A DNA stretch of 64,000 nucleotides from B1Sed10-231 sp046483385 (GTDB lineage Bacteria > Planctomycetota > Brocadiia > SM23-32): NCBI GenBank assembly GCA_046483385.1, contig JAWODG010000026.1:1-64000 (forward strand), written 5' to 3'. Position 1 is the first letter of the stretch. Every line of letters starts with the position of its first letter. The position numbers were made by a program, and so were the translations under genes. Below the pieces are notes generated by a model. The model was given only the letters and a program-made list of their open reading frames with translations, did no database searches and was not told the origin of the DNA. Of the stretch, positions 16,312 through 25,926 are shown in pieces.

Positions 16312-17091
16312 ATGATAAAGGTGCGCGACCTGGTGGCCGCTTACGGGGACACTGTGGTGCTGGACGGCGTAAACCTGGAGGTCCGGTCGCAGGAGATCCT
16401 GGTCATAATGGGCCAGAGCGGCTGCGGCAAGTCCACCCTTCTTCGCCACATGATCGGCCTGAATCGGCCGGTTTCGGGAACGGTCGAGATCGATGGGGTG
16501 GACGTCACTCGCATGGACGAGTCCAGTTACCGGGCCTTCTGCCGCTCGGTGGGGGTGCTGTTCCAGAGCGGCGGGCTGTTCAACAGCATGACCGTGGGGG
16601 ACAACGTGGCGTTCCCCATGCGGGAGCACACCCGTCTGGCCGAGCCGGTAATCGAGATAGCCGTGAAGCTGAAGCTGGACCAGGTGGGCTTGCGCGGGGT
16701 GGAAGACCAGATGCCCTCCGAGCTCAGCGGGGGGATGAGGAAACGGGCCGGGCTGGCGCGGGCGCTGGCGCTGGACCCGCGGACGCTCTTTCTGGACGAA
16801 CCGACCACCGGGCTCGATCCCATCATCGCGGCCGGCATCGACGAGTTGATTCTGCGACTGCACGAACAGTATTCCGCAACGATGGTCGTGGTGGCCCACG
16901 ACGTGGCCAGTTGCATGCGCATCGCCGACCGGATAGCGCTATTCCAGGAAAATCGCCTGTTGGAAGTCGGCACGCCCGAGGAAATCCGCTCCAGCGACAA
17001 CGATTACGTCAGGCAGTTTTTGGAGCGGGAGCCCCCCGAGGAGCAGAACGCCGCCGAGATAGCCTCCTACCTGACGCACGAACAGGCCTGA
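16312..17091 (+). CDS. mlaF: MlaF-type ABC transporter ATPase
   Basis: This 259-residue ATPase powers the lipid transporter. Walker A is GQSGCGKST (near residue 40), the signature is LSGGMRKR, and Walker B with the D-loop is TLFLDEPTTGLDP, followed by the switch histidine in VVVAHD. The NSMTVGDNVAFP segment is typical of the MlaF subfamily. A GGAGG Shine-Dalgarno precedes the ATG. The stop lies 10 bases from the stop of the converging BrkB gene, with no visible terminator between them. Confidence 0.94.
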   Translation: MIKVRDLVAAYGDTVVLDGVNLEVRSQEILVIMGQSGCGKSTLLRHMIGLNRPVSGTVEIDGVDVTRMDESSYRAFCRSVGVLFQSGGLFNSMTVGDNVAFPMREHTRLAEPVIEIAVKLKLDQVGLRGVEDQMPSELSGGMRKRAGLARALALDPRTLFLDEPTTGLDPIIAAGIDELILRLHEQYSATMVVVAHDVASCMRIADRIALFQENRLLEVGTPEEIRSSDNDYVRQFLEREPPEEQNAAEIASYLTHEQA

Positions 17092-17101
17092 CGGCCGCGC
17101 G

Positions 17102-19384
17102 TCATTGCCGGTTGCCGCCCGGGCCGGTGGGCCATTTGCTGCGGTCTTCTTCGCACTGCCGCAGCATGTCGCGGAATGTCAGGCCTTCCAGCGCGTCGTG
17201 CTGGGCCTCGATGGCCGAGCGGAAGGCTGCCTCCAGCTTGTCCTCGTAAGCCGCGTTCTCCGGCCGCTTGGAGCGAGACTGCGAGCGGAACCTGTCTGTG
17301 ATGCTCAACACGTCGCTCAGTTTGAGTTGGGACAGGTCGCGGGCGGGGTGGAACTCGTCTCGCTGGTCACCCACGGGAGTCAGAAGCCCGAGTTTGACCA
17401 GTCGGTTGGCCGCGTCGCTGGCCTCCTCCGGAGTTATGTGTAGTATCTCGGCCAGCCGGTTGGCGGTCACCGGCTCGCCGGTCTCCCAGAACTCGCGCGC
17501 CACGTATAGCACGATACGGGCGGCCAGGTAGCGGTCCACGAACACGTCCGAGAGCCGCCGCAGTTTGTCGTGATATCGCAGCAGGCCCACGTTCTGGATG
17601 GTGAAAGATACCTCCGCCCCGAACAGCACGATGACCCAGAGCAGCCATAGCCAGAGCAGGAAGATGGGGACGGCTCCGAGCGAGCCGTATATCTTCTCGT
17701 AAGTTATGGCATTCATCACGTAGAGGGAGAAGAGCGGCCGCACCACAGTGAGCAGCACCGCGGCCACGAACGCTCCCCACGCCGCGTTCTTGAAGTGCAC
17801 ACGCGTGTGAGGCAGGAACCTGTAAACCGCCACCAGCAGCAACCAGGTGGTGATGAACGGGAGCACGTACTGCCCGGCCGCCGTGAGCACCCGCATGACC
17901 GGGCCCAGCACGGGCATTCCGTGGAAGGTCATGCTCACGTAGTGACCCATTGTCTCCTCCACCCATATTGTGGCGCCGATCAGTACCGGGCCGAGGCAGA
18001 TGAGAGTCCAGAAGGAGGTGAACTTTATCCAGAACGGGCGGGACTCGGTGATCTTCCAGATGTGGTTCAGCGTCTTCTCGATGGTGCTCAGCAGGGAGGT
18101 GGCCGTGACGAGCAGGAAGACGGTGGCCAGTATGCCGATCTTCGCCTGCCCCACCTTGTTGATGAAGTCGCGCAGGTAATCGCCCACGGCAACGCTGATT
18201 CCTCGCGCCGCCACGCCGCTCTTGCCCTCCAGGGCCGCCTCGTAGTGCATGCGGGCCTCCTGCCGGCGCCCCGCCTCTTCCCAAAGCAACCGGGCCAACT
18301 GGGTGTGAGGCTGGCTGGGATCGTCCATCATGAGGGCGGCCGACTCAAGGTCCTCAATCGCCGCCTGCAGCGCCTGCCCGGCATCGGTGCCGGTGCGGTC
18401 CTCGAGGGTCAGATACAGTTCAGCCTCCCGCTTCCCCAGCCTCAGCAGCAGTTCGCCCAGTTCCTGCCGAATTTGCCGGTGGCGCTGGAACAGTTCGCGC
18501 AACGTGTCTTGTGCTCCTCTTTCCGCGACAAGGAACATCGCGTCGTGATACCGCAGCAGCGCCGAGCGGTATTCGGCCGCCGCTGCGTCCAGCTCCCCTT
18601 GCGCGACCAGCCGCTTGGCGGCCGTGTGATGCATCCTTCCCCACAGCTCGCGAGTCTGAACGAGGGGATAGTCATGCGCCTCCGCCTGCCTGAGAGCCGC
18701 GGCCGCTTCCTCGTACTCCCCCTTGCCCGCGTGGTCCATGGCCATGCGATAACCTGCGTACCCTTCGGCAGAGGGTCTCTGGTCTCCGCCTTCCCCGCCC
18801 GGCGGTAACTCCGCCGCGGACCGATAGCGGACGCGGGCCTGCTCGCTTAACTCGCCCACGGCGCGGAGGAAAGTCTCCGGCCCGGACAGCCGCGTCGCGG
18901 CTAAAGCGGACCGAACGGCCGAGGCATCGTTGCCCTGTTCCAGAGCCGCAAGATAGAGACGAAAGGCCTGCACGTCATCCGCTCCCAACGCGTTTTGGCG
19001 CCCATCCTTCAGCAGATCCTTCCCCGTCCGTTCACCGGCCAACTCGTGCAGTGAGATATCCTCGGCCGGCCGCCGTTCCACTTGCTGGATGAGCGGCCCG
19101 GCCAGCAGGAACTGGAAGATCGCGTCCTGCGCCCGCTCTTCGAGACCCTCTATGCCGGCGAAAGACCTGTAAAAAGAGAAGGCGACAGCAAAGAGGGGAA
19201 CCAGCGAGAGCAGCGTCGTGAACGTGAGGGCGGCCGCCTGCTGAAGGCACCGGTCACGCACCAGTTCGCGGGCGATGTAAAAGTACAGGCCGACCTGCCG
19301 GCGCACCAACCGCATCCACCAGGAAGGTTCCACGGCCTCCTCCCAGCGAATGCGTTCGAGCTTCTCTTTCAGCTCTTTCAGCAT
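17102..19384 (-). CDS. YihY/BrkB-family membrane protein with TPR-like insertion
   Basis: This 760-residue protein is far longer than the usual 280-420 of the family. The BrkB core is split: the first helix (about residues 45-75, AAALTFTTLLSLVPLFAV) is followed by a soluble stretch of about 300 residues that is helical and alanine/leucine rich with TPR-like pairs (for example KGEYEEAAAALRQAEAHDYP). The core then resumes with TLNHIW and five more helices. A C-terminal winged-helix-like segment (NRLAEILHITPEEASDAANRL) follows. In the family topology the first loop is extracytoplasmic. The family is annotated as virulence factor or RNase BN by name only; true function is unknown. Confidence 0.85.
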   Translation of the reverse strand: MLKELKEKLERIRWEEAVEPSWWMRLVRRQVGLYFYIARELVRDRCLQQAAALTFTTLLSLVPLFAVAFSFYRSFAGIEGLEERAQDAIFQFLLAGPLIQQVERRPAEDISLHELAGERTGKDLLKDGRQNALGADDVQAFRLYLAALEQGNDASAVRSALAATRLSGPETFLRAVGELSEQARVRYRSAAELPPGGEGGDQRPSAEGYAGYRMAMDHAGKGEYEEAAAALRQAEAHDYPLVQTRELWGRMHHTAAKRLVAQGELDAAAAEYRSALLRYHDAMFLVAERGAQDTLRELFQRHRQIRQELGELLLRLGKREAELYLTLEDRTGTDAGQALQAAIEDLESAALMMDDPSQPHTQLARLLWEEAGRRQEARMHYEAALEGKSGVAARGISVAVGDYLRDFINKVGQAKIGILATVFLLVTATSLLSTIEKTLNHIWKITESRPFWIKFTSFWTLICLGPVLIGATIWVEETMGHYVSMTFHGMPVLGPVMRVLTAAGQYVLPFITTWLLLVAVYRFLPHTRVHFKNAAWGAFVAAVLLTVVRPLFSLYVMNAITYEKIYGSLGAVPIFLLWLWLLWVIVLFGAEVSFTIQNVGLLRYHDKLRRLSDVFVDRYLAARIVLYVAREFWETGEPVTANRLAEILHITPEEASDAANRLVKLGLLTPVGDQRDEFHPARDLSQLKLSDVLSITDRFRSQSRSKRPENAAYEDKLEAAFRSAIEAQHDALEGLTFRDMLRQCEEDRSKWPTGPGGNRQ

Positions 19385-19409
19385 AGTCTCTTCCGTCCGC
19401 GGGCCCCGC

Positions 19410-20606
19410 CTATTCGGGGCAGTATTCCGGGTCCAGTTTCTTCGAGACCGTGGTCGCCTTCTCCCCCATCAGGTCTTCGATCTCGGTCTGCAATGCGGCC
19501 AGTTTATCCGCGCCGCTAACTACCCCGAACGTCAGCTCAGTGCTATACCGTGCGCCGGCCGACAGCTCCACCACCCGTCCTTTGCTCCGCTCGAACGAAC
19601 GGTTGTTGGGGTAGTCCGTGCCCGGTTCGAGCCCCGTGACGTAGCCGTCCGGCTCGGCGGCCGTATTCTTCCACACCGTGAAAGCCGGCAATTGTTCGAC
19701 GCTGTAGCGCACGGTGGCGGCCCGGCGCTCGTCCGCGTCCACCAGCGCCACGAGGGTGCGGCCGTTCTTGTCGGCGAAGTTGCGCAGAAAGTAGACCTGT
19801 TCCGCATATCCGGCCTCCGGCGCGCCATAGGTCTCCCATTGATCGATGCCCTGTTTGGCCCTCTCGTCACGGGGGCAGACGAACTCCGCCGGCGCCAGCA
19901 CCCGTGCTCCCTCACCCAACAGCGGGCTGCCGTAGTTGCAGTGGTACAGCAGTTCGAGTTCGGCCGACTGGGCCTTCAGGTTCCGGACCTCGTCGCGGAT
20001 AGTGAACTCCGCCGTCCCCGGCACGGTTGATACGTGGGACACCAGCCTGTAGGCCGCGCCGAACATGCGCGTATCCAGCACCTCGCCCACCACCGACAGC
20101 TCGTAAGGCGGTTGAACCTGCACGCGCACGGCCAGCCGTGTGGCCGGCGAGTTGGCCATGGTCCCGTGGAGCGGCAAGTCCACCTCCGCCTCCTCCCCTG
20201 TATTGGTCCTGATAGTGTCGCGCCCCGGAGCGCCGTTGAAGGCCAGGCCGCAGCGGCAGACCATCTCGTTGAATCCCTCCAGCCAGCCGAGTCCGCCGCT
20301 GGACTCCTCCTGCACGTAGGCGGGATGCACTAACTGGCGCACGGGGCTGCTCCATCCCATCGAGACCTCGTCGGTGCAAGCCTCAAGGATCGCCATGCCT
20401 CGCGTGGGCACCACGACGACGGTCATGTAACCGTTGTCGATCTCGACCAACTCAACACCCTGTTGCTTGCCCCCGTTCAGGCTGAACTTGGTGATGGACC
20501 ACGAGGGTCCTTCGGCGCCGGGGAAATTCTGGCTGGAGATGCGGTAGCCATCGACGTTCAGGTTGGCCGAAGCGTCAGTCAACACCTTCTCGAAGTAGTC
20601 CGCCAT
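19410..20606 (-). CDS. DUF4432 / aldose-epimerase-like protein
   Basis: The 398-residue soluble protein resembles DUF4432 proteins, which adopt the galactose-mutarotase beta-sandwich fold. Visible hallmarks are VVVVPTRGMAI near residue 65, the GWLEGFNEMVCRCGL segment, an LPLHG histidine site, and a YHCNYGSPLL segment with a second histidine. These positions correspond to the sugar-binding and catalytic sites of mutarotases. The substrate is unknown. It lies between the BrkB gene and the UbiB-like kinase gene on the same strand, with gaps of about 25-35 bases, which suggests cotranscription but no shared function. Confidence 0.75.
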   Translation of the reverse strand: MADYFEKVLTDASANLNVDGYRISSQNFPGAEGPSWSITKFSLNGGKQQGVELVEIDNGYMTVVVVPTRGMAILEACTDEVSMGWSSPVRQLVHPAYVQEESSGGLGWLEGFNEMVCRCGLAFNGAPGRDTIRTNTGEEAEVDLPLHGTMANSPATRLAVRVQVQPPYELSVVGEVLDTRMFGAAYRLVSHVSTVPGTAEFTIRDEVRNLKAQSAELELLYHCNYGSPLLGEGARVLAPAEFVCPRDERAKQGIDQWETYGAPEAGYAEQVYFLRNFADKNGRTLVALVDADERRAATVRYSVEQLPAFTVWKNTAAEPDGYVTGLEPGTDYPNNRSFERSKGRVVELSAGARYSTELTFGVVSGADKLAALQTEIEDLMGEKATTVSKKLDPEYCPE

Positions 20607-20639
20607 TGCTGTCTGCCTCCTCTGGATTCGGGGGCCGGC

Positions 20640-22325
20640 TCAGATTCGGCCCGATCGCAGTATGCCGAAGATCAACCAAACTCCAAGTATCATGCCAAAC
20701 AACAGGCCCAGCAGACCGAGCAGGCTGACATCCCAGCCGAAGATGTTCACGGCCCCCACCCCGGCGCTCAGCAGCGATGACGACGCCATGATGACGGCCG
20801 CCAGTATGATGCTGAGGGCCAGGCGGTTGCCTGTCTGGTCCAGTTCTCTGAGGCCCTTTTCGAAGCCCTCGTGTTTGATGGTGACCTCGAAGAGCCCTCG
20901 CCCGACGCTGCGCAGCAGGCGACGCAGTTGCCGGGGAGCTTCGCTGAGCAGGCCGGACAGGTGGTATCCACCCGCGGTCAGTGACCGCTTGATGCTTAAG
21001 GGCGCCAGCTTCTGCCGGAGGAGCTTCCGGCCGTAAGGCCGAGCCAGTTCGGCAACGTTCAGCCCCGGGTCGAGCTGGGTGACCACTCCGCTGATGACGA
21101 CGAGCGCCCTACCCATCAGGACGAAGTCCCGGGGGATGTCCACCCTGTACTTGCGGACCACGCCCATGGTGTCGTTGAACGATTGCTGGAAGTCCAGCTT
21201 CTCCAACGGCACGCTGCTGTAGCGGTCCAGGAGGCTGACCAGTTCCTCCTGGAACTCCTCGTAGTGCGCGTCATAGGGTAACTGGCCGAGTTCACCCATC
21301 ACCTCGGCGATGAGTTCGAACTGGTCGTTGCCCAGCGCCATCAGGCAAACGCCCAGATTGCGGCGCAGGCGGGGATTGACGCGTCCCACCAGTCCGAAGT
21401 CAAGAAGACCCACCGTGCCCTGCGGCGTCACGACGATGTTGCCCGGGTGGGGGTCGCCGTGGAACGTGCCCATCACGAAGAACTGCCGCAGGTAGGCGTC
21501 CATGATGGTCCGGGCGAGTTCCCCTCGGTCCACCGGCGGACGGCCCTCCGGCAGCAGCTCGTCCAGATGGGTCCCGTCGATGCGGCGCATGGTCAGCACC
21601 CGCTCGGTGGTGTACTCCCAGTAGATGCGGGGAATCTCGATACGCTGCTCGTCGGCAAAGAGTTTACGGAACTTGTGGGTGTGGGCCGCCTCGGCCAGCA
21701 GGTCCAGCTCGCGACGGATTCCCCGGCCGAACTCCTCCACCAGCATCGGCAGGCGGAAGGGCTGAAACTCCTCCACCCTGTCGGCCTGTTCGGCCAGAAA
21801 AGTCAGTATGGCCACGTCGTCCTCGATGGTCCGCTCGATCCGGGGGCGTCTTATCTTGACGACGACGGGCGTCCCGTCCTGTAACTGGGCGTTGTGGATC
21901 TGGGCTATGGAGCCGCTCGCCCGGGGTTCGTCCTCAAAGTGGCGGAAGAGTTCGTCCACGGGCCGGCCCAGCTCCTCGGTGATGGCGTTTCGCGCCGCGC
22001 TGGTGGGGAACGGAGCCACGTGGTGGCAAATCCTTTTCAGTTCGTGTATGTACTCGGGCGGCAGCACGTCCGGTCGGGTGGAGAGCATCTGACCGAACTT
22101 GACGAACGTCGGTCCGAGTTCCTCAAGCACCTTGGCGAACCGCTGCGCGAGGTCTTCCGGCCGTTGAGCCCCGGCGAGAGAGGGCAGCCGGAGCCACGCG
22201 GGCAAGTGCTTCTGCAGGTTGAGGCGGCTGACGAAGAAACCCAGCCCGTGCGAGGCCCCCTTGCGCGCGATATGGGCCACACGCCGAACGCGGCGCGGCC
22301 CTTTAAGGATAGAACTGACCTTCAC
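20640..22325 (-). CDS. ABC1/UbiB (AarF) family atypical kinase
   Basis: This 561-residue protein has the UbiB-family signatures: KFGQ in the KxGQ region, an alanine/glycine-rich nucleotide loop written here as ASGSIAQIH, the catalytic lysine in VVVKIRRP, then GDPHPGNI and LLDFG. Two C-terminal transmembrane helices (about residues 500-555) anchor it to the membrane. Relatives act in isoprenoid quinone biosynthesis as ATPases; no quinone gene is visible nearby. It starts with GTG at 22325, preceded by GGAG with 6 bases spacing. Confidence 0.92.
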   Translation of the reverse strand: MKVSSILKGPRRVRRVAHIARKGASHGLGFFVSRLNLQKHLPAWLRLPSLAGAQRPEDLAQRFAKVLEELGPTFVKFGQMLSTRPDVLPPEYIHELKRICHHVAPFPTSAARNAITEELGRPVDELFRHFEDEPRASGSIAQIHNAQLQDGTPVVVKIRRPRIERTIEDDVAILTFLAEQADRVEEFQPFRLPMLVEEFGRGIRRELDLLAEAAHTHKFRKLFADEQRIEIPRIYWEYTTERVLTMRRIDGTHLDELLPEGRPPVDRGELARTIMDAYLRQFFVMGTFHGDPHPGNIVVTPQGTVGLLDFGLVGRVNPRLRRNLGVCLMALGNDQFELIAEVMGELGQLPYDAHYEEFQEELVSLLDRYSSVPLEKLDFQQSFNDTMGVVRKYRVDIPRDFVLMGRALVVISGVVTQLDPGLNVAELARPYGRKLLRQKLAPLSIKRSLTAGGYHLSGLLSEAPRQLRRLLRSVGRGLFEVTIKHEGFEKGLRELDQTGNRLALSIILAAVIMASSSLLSAGVGAVNIFGWDVSLLGLLGLLFGMILGVWLIFGILRSGRI

Positions 22326-22366
22326 GGTGCTCTCCCCGCTCTCGCCATGACAACAGCCACCGTCAC

Positions 22367-22394
22367 ATTATAATGCGCGGGCACGGCAGGCCAA
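22367..22394 (-). promoter_or_regulatory. sigma-70-like promoter of the UbiB-like gene
   Basis: On the minus strand TTGGCC (22389-22394), 16 bases, perfect TATAAT (22367-22372). It sits just beyond the stop of the upstream glycosyltransferase gene, about 40 bases before the GTG at 22325. Confidence 0.5.
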
Positions 22395-22396
22395 AG

Positions 22397-23221
22397 TCAT
22401 CTCTCGTCCCCGTCCTTCAGCCGCATCCGCGGCACCTCGAACGACTCGGGCTCGTGACCGTGCTGCAGCTCCCAAAGCTTCATCTCCCGCACGAAACGGT
22501 AGTAAGCCGAACCCACGGCAATGGCAAGACCGGGCAGCCCGTCCAGATAGCCTCTCTGCAGGACGGTCTTCTTGAGGAACTCCAGCGGAGGCTTCAGCAG
22601 CAAGCTCACGAGACTGAAACGCTTCCCGTCTGCATAGCGCACGTCGGCCGCCAGTTCGGCGAAACCGGCGGACCGCCGCATCATATCCAGGATTCCCCCG
22701 GGGTAGCTCAGGTGCAGGATGTCGCCGTCCAACTTCAGCACTTCGCCCCGGACGGTGACGGCCGGGTGAGGTGCGTATCCTCTGACCTCCGCGGCCGTCC
22801 GGCGGAAAAGCCGGAGCTTCCGCTGCGGATACCAGCCGCTGTGGGTAATCCACCTGTCCATGAAGAACGTCTTGCGAGGAAAGGCTAAACCGTCACAGGA
22901 CGGTCCTCCGGGGCGGCTGAAGACCTCGGCGATCTCGTCGCAGGCCTTCTGGGTTAGCCTTTCATCGGCGTCCAACCACAAGACCCAGTCTCCGGTGGTC
23001 TGCTGGAAGGCGAACCTCGTCTGGTCGAGGAAGCTAACGAACTCACGGAAAATGATCCTATCGGAGTATTCACGCGCGACGGCCACGGTGGCGTCGTCGC
23101 TGTAGGAATCGACCACCACCAGCTCGTCCACCCACTTGACACTCTCCAGGCAATCGCGCAGCGCTTCTTCCTCGTTATAGGTGATGACGAACGCCGAGAC
23201 TTTCTGGCCGCCCAGAGTCAT
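22397..23221 (-). CDS. family 2 glycosyltransferase
   Basis: The 274-residue protein has a GT-A fold of family GT2: SAFVITYNEEEALRDCLES at the N-terminus, VVVDSYSDD, the metal-binding DADER, and a WYPQRKLRLFRR segment. This pattern is typical of the WaaE/KdtX-like branch that adds sugars to lipopolysaccharide core or similar envelope glycans. No membrane helix is obvious. Its start overlaps the stop of the upstream 902-residue membrane protein by 4 bases (ATGA), so translation is coupled. The donor and acceptor sugars are unknown. Confidence 0.88.
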   Translation of the reverse strand: MTLGGQKVSAFVITYNEEEALRDCLESVKWVDELVVVDSYSDDATVAVAREYSDRIIFREFVSFLDQTRFAFQQTTGDWVLWLDADERLTQKACDEIAEVFSRPGGPSCDGLAFPRKTFFMDRWITHSGWYPQRKLRLFRRTAAEVRGYAPHPAVTVRGEVLKLDGDILHLSYPGGILDMMRRSAGFAELAADVRYADGKRFSLVSLLLKPPLEFLKKTVLQRGYLDGLPGLAIAVGSAYYRFVREMKLWELQHGHEPESFEVPRMRLKDGDER

Positions 23222-25926
23222 CGCTGTCCTCTTTGATAGGCCGGGCCTGCCGGCAGCTCCGGCGCCTCGTCACCACCTGAGGGCACCGAGCCCTGACGGG
23301 CAAGCTCCACGAGAGCCTGAGCATCCGCGTTGTCCGGATCGAGCCGCAGCACCCGACTCGCCAATCGTTCGGCCTCCTCGAGGTTGCCCATGCGGGCGTC
23401 CAGCGTCGCCAGCATGAGCAGGTCAACGGTATTCTCGGGCTCCTGCTCAATGACGCGCCTCAGCATCTGGGCCCCCTCGCGGAAGCTGCCCCTCCGTAGC
23501 AGCAACGCCGCGATGCGCCGCATCGTTTCCACGGAACCCGGGCGCAACTCCAACGCCCGACCGTAGTGCTCCAGGGCCTCTTTGTACTGGTTGGCGTCGG
23601 CCAGCGCCTTGCCGAGGCGAGAACGCAGCGCGAAGTCTTCGCGCCCCGAATCGACGGCGTCTTCCAGCAGTTCGACCGATCGCCCGGGCATGCCGAGGGT
23701 CAACATGGCGTCCGCCAGTTGCATCAGGCGCGTGTCGGCCTGCGGCGCCATCAGGTCCAGCCGGGCGTGGGGGCCCTGCAGAAACCCGGTCAACTGCCTC
23801 TGGTGCGCCTCGTCCTCGCCCGCCAGACGCTGCAGCAGACGCCGTGTCATGGTGCGGTAATAGGTGGGGAATCCCCGCAGGGCCACATATCGCTGCTTCT
23901 CGTTCTGGAAGGTGACGCGGCTCAGCAAGCGCTGGGGGTCCATAAGGCGGTTCTGCAGTATGCTCGCCGCCGCCACGGGACTCCGAGGCGCGACCAGATC
24001 CCGCCCAAGCCGCGGAGGTCGGGCCGGCCATGCGAGCGAGAGCGCGCCGGCCAGCTCGGTCACGGGGCGCAGGTCCTGCGCTTCGGTGGCAAAGTCCGCC
24101 AGCATTTCCACGGGCCCCCAGTAGTCTCCGTCTTGCATCCAGCCTCGCCTGGCCGCGTTGGCGAAGTACGCCCGCAGCCGAGCGAAGTGGGGCCTGCGGC
24201 GCCCGGCAACAACCACCGCATCGGAACCGGTGACGTAAACATCGTAGCCACCGAAGGTGAGATCGACCGTCGCAAGTATCTGCAACAGCGTCCGCTCGGG
24301 CATTCGAGCCAACGGAAGCCACAGGACAAAGGTACCGCCGGCCGCCAGTCGGCCCTGCAACCCCTTCAGACGCTCGTCGCTCAGCAGGGCCAGCGGGTTA
24401 CGGAGGGAACTCAGCGCGCCCGGGCCACACACGATCAGGCCGTAAGAACCATCCGTCGAGGTTCTACCGGGCGCCAGTATGTCCGGCGGACTGTGCGTGC
24501 TTAGCAACTTGAGCCCCTCAATCGTCTCCGGCAGCGGGGGTCCTACGACGGCAATCGGGCGCTCCAGACCGGAGCACGCCAGCCCCAGCCCGACCCCGAG
24601 CCTGACCGGGGCGGCAAGGCGTTCGCCCCGCTCTCCGGCCTCCAGAACCTGCCCGTTCCACACCCGAAACAGCCCACCTTCGGAAGAGTACACGTGCAGC
24701 CCGTCTCGCCCGAACTTCCCGCTCCAGCGATCCGGCACGGCAGCGCTCTGCTCATCCGGCAAGCTCCTGATGGTGTGTCGAACCCCCGCCCAGCCGCCGT
24801 GCGGGTCGAGCCACAGGAGCGCGCCAAGGGAGGCGATCACCAGCCCCAGACTACCGAACCGGAACGCACGTGTGCCCTCCCCTCCCCGAATCATCACGGC
24901 TGCGCAGCAGAACAGGCAGAGCAGACCCGCGGCCACGGAAGGCCAGAGGTAAGCCGGGCCCAACAATCCGGCGGCCGCAGCCCCCGCAGCGGCGGCCAGC
25001 AATGTCCCTTGCACGGACCAAAACGGTGCGCTAAACACCCCGAAACCAAACGCTATCAACCAGAACGGAAAGGTCCTACCGGCCGTCAGTAAGTGCCGGG
25101 AGGTCTGGTATGCGGCCGAGCCTCCGGCCAGCAGGTCCGGGTAAAGAACGAAGGTCAGGGCATTTGCGCAGGCCAGAACAGCAATCCCGGCAATACCCAA
25201 CAGCAGGTCGGAAGCCCCGACGTCCCTTTGCCGGAGCGCGTGAGCGCGAACCAATAGACCCAGCGCGAACGGAGCGCCCAGTTCCGTAACCGCGTACGCG
25301 GCGGAGCCCGTGGCCGGCAGGTAGTTGCGCACCAGAGTGGCGCCGGCGGCCCCAACGCCCGCCGCCAGCAGCATCGCCGTCGGCATGTGCCGCACCATTC
25401 CTCCGCCGGCGCCTGTCGGGCGGCTGCGTGCGGCCACGGCGGAGACAACCGCGCTCAACGCTACCGCCGGGACGACGGCGCCGGGCAGGCTCAAATATCC
25501 CACCAATCCCACCGCGCACGCGACCATCCCGGCAAGGACTCCCAAAAGCAACGGGACCTCTCTGTCGGAGACATTGCGGGAGGCCAGAACCGCGAGCGCC
25601 ACGAAACCCAACAGACCTGCGGCCGCGTCCAGCAGCCAGTCGGTGCTCCACACAATGGCCAGCGCCGAGAGCAGAACCAGCGCGGCGAGTCCCCAGATCA
25701 GCGTGCGAACGCGCGATGAACTCCCAAACCGCCCTGAGACACACCTCCCCCCGCTCAGGCCCGCCAACGCAATCGCCAGCGCCAGACCCGGCGCGACAAC
25801 CGGAGCCAGGCCGCTCAGCTCGAACCGGAAAAGCAGCAGAAAGAAAGCTACCGCGCAGGCCACGCCCCACACAAACGGCGCCACCTGTCCGCCGAGGAAC
25901 CCGTTCTGTGCTTCACTGCGGTCCAA
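23218..25926 (-). CDS. polytopic membrane protein with degenerate spermidine-synthase-like domain and TPRs
   Basis: This 902-residue protein has about 11 transmembrane helices in the first 370 residues. A soluble region follows (about residues 400-600) that resembles the second half of a spermidine-synthase Rossmann domain (YGLIVCGPGALSSL, then an LAAGGTFVLWLPLARMPERT-type strand-helix). The classical glycine motif is not clear, so activity is doubtful. Three or more TPR units follow at about residues 745-880. It starts with TTG at 25926, with GGAG 4 bases upstream, inside the last 14 bases of serS. It is coupled to the GT2 gene. No function is assigned. Confidence 0.75.
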   Translation of the reverse strand: MDRSEAQNGFLGGQVAPFVWGVACAVAFFLLLFRFELSGLAPVVAPGLALAIALAGLSGGRCVSGRFGSSSRVRTLIWGLAALVLLSALAIVWSTDWLLDAAAGLLGFVALAVLASRNVSDREVPLLLGVLAGMVACAVGLVGYLSLPGAVVPAVALSAVVSAVAARSRPTGAGGGMVRHMPTAMLLAAGVGAAGATLVRNYLPATGSAAYAVTELGAPFALGLLVRAHALRQRDVGASDLLLGIAGIAVLACANALTFVLYPDLLAGGSAAYQTSRHLLTAGRTFPFWLIAFGFGVFSAPFWSVQGTLLAAAAGAAAAGLLGPAYLWPSVAAGLLCLFCCAAVMIRGGEGTRAFRFGSLGLVIASLGALLWLDPHGGWAGVRHTIRSLPDEQSAAVPDRWSGKFGRDGLHVYSSEGGLFRVWNGQVLEAGERGERLAAPVRLGVGLGLACSGLERPIAVVGPPLPETIEGLKLLSTHSPPDILAPGRTSTDGSYGLIVCGPGALSSLRNPLALLSDERLKGLQGRLAAGGTFVLWLPLARMPERTLLQILATVDLTFGGYDVYVTGSDAVVVAGRRRPHFARLRAYFANAARRGWMQDGDYWGPVEMLADFATEAQDLRPVTELAGALSLAWPARPPRLGRDLVAPRSPVAAASILQNRLMDPQRLLSRVTFQNEKQRYVALRGFPTYYRTMTRRLLQRLAGEDEAHQRQLTGFLQGPHARLDLMAPQADTRLMQLADAMLTLGMPGRSVELLEDAVDSGREDFALRSRLGKALADANQYKEALEHYGRALELRPGSVETMRRIAALLLRRGSFREGAQMLRRVIEQEPENTVDLLMLATLDARMGNLEEAERLASRVLRLDPDNADAQALVELARQGSVPSGGDEAPELPAGPAYQRGQR

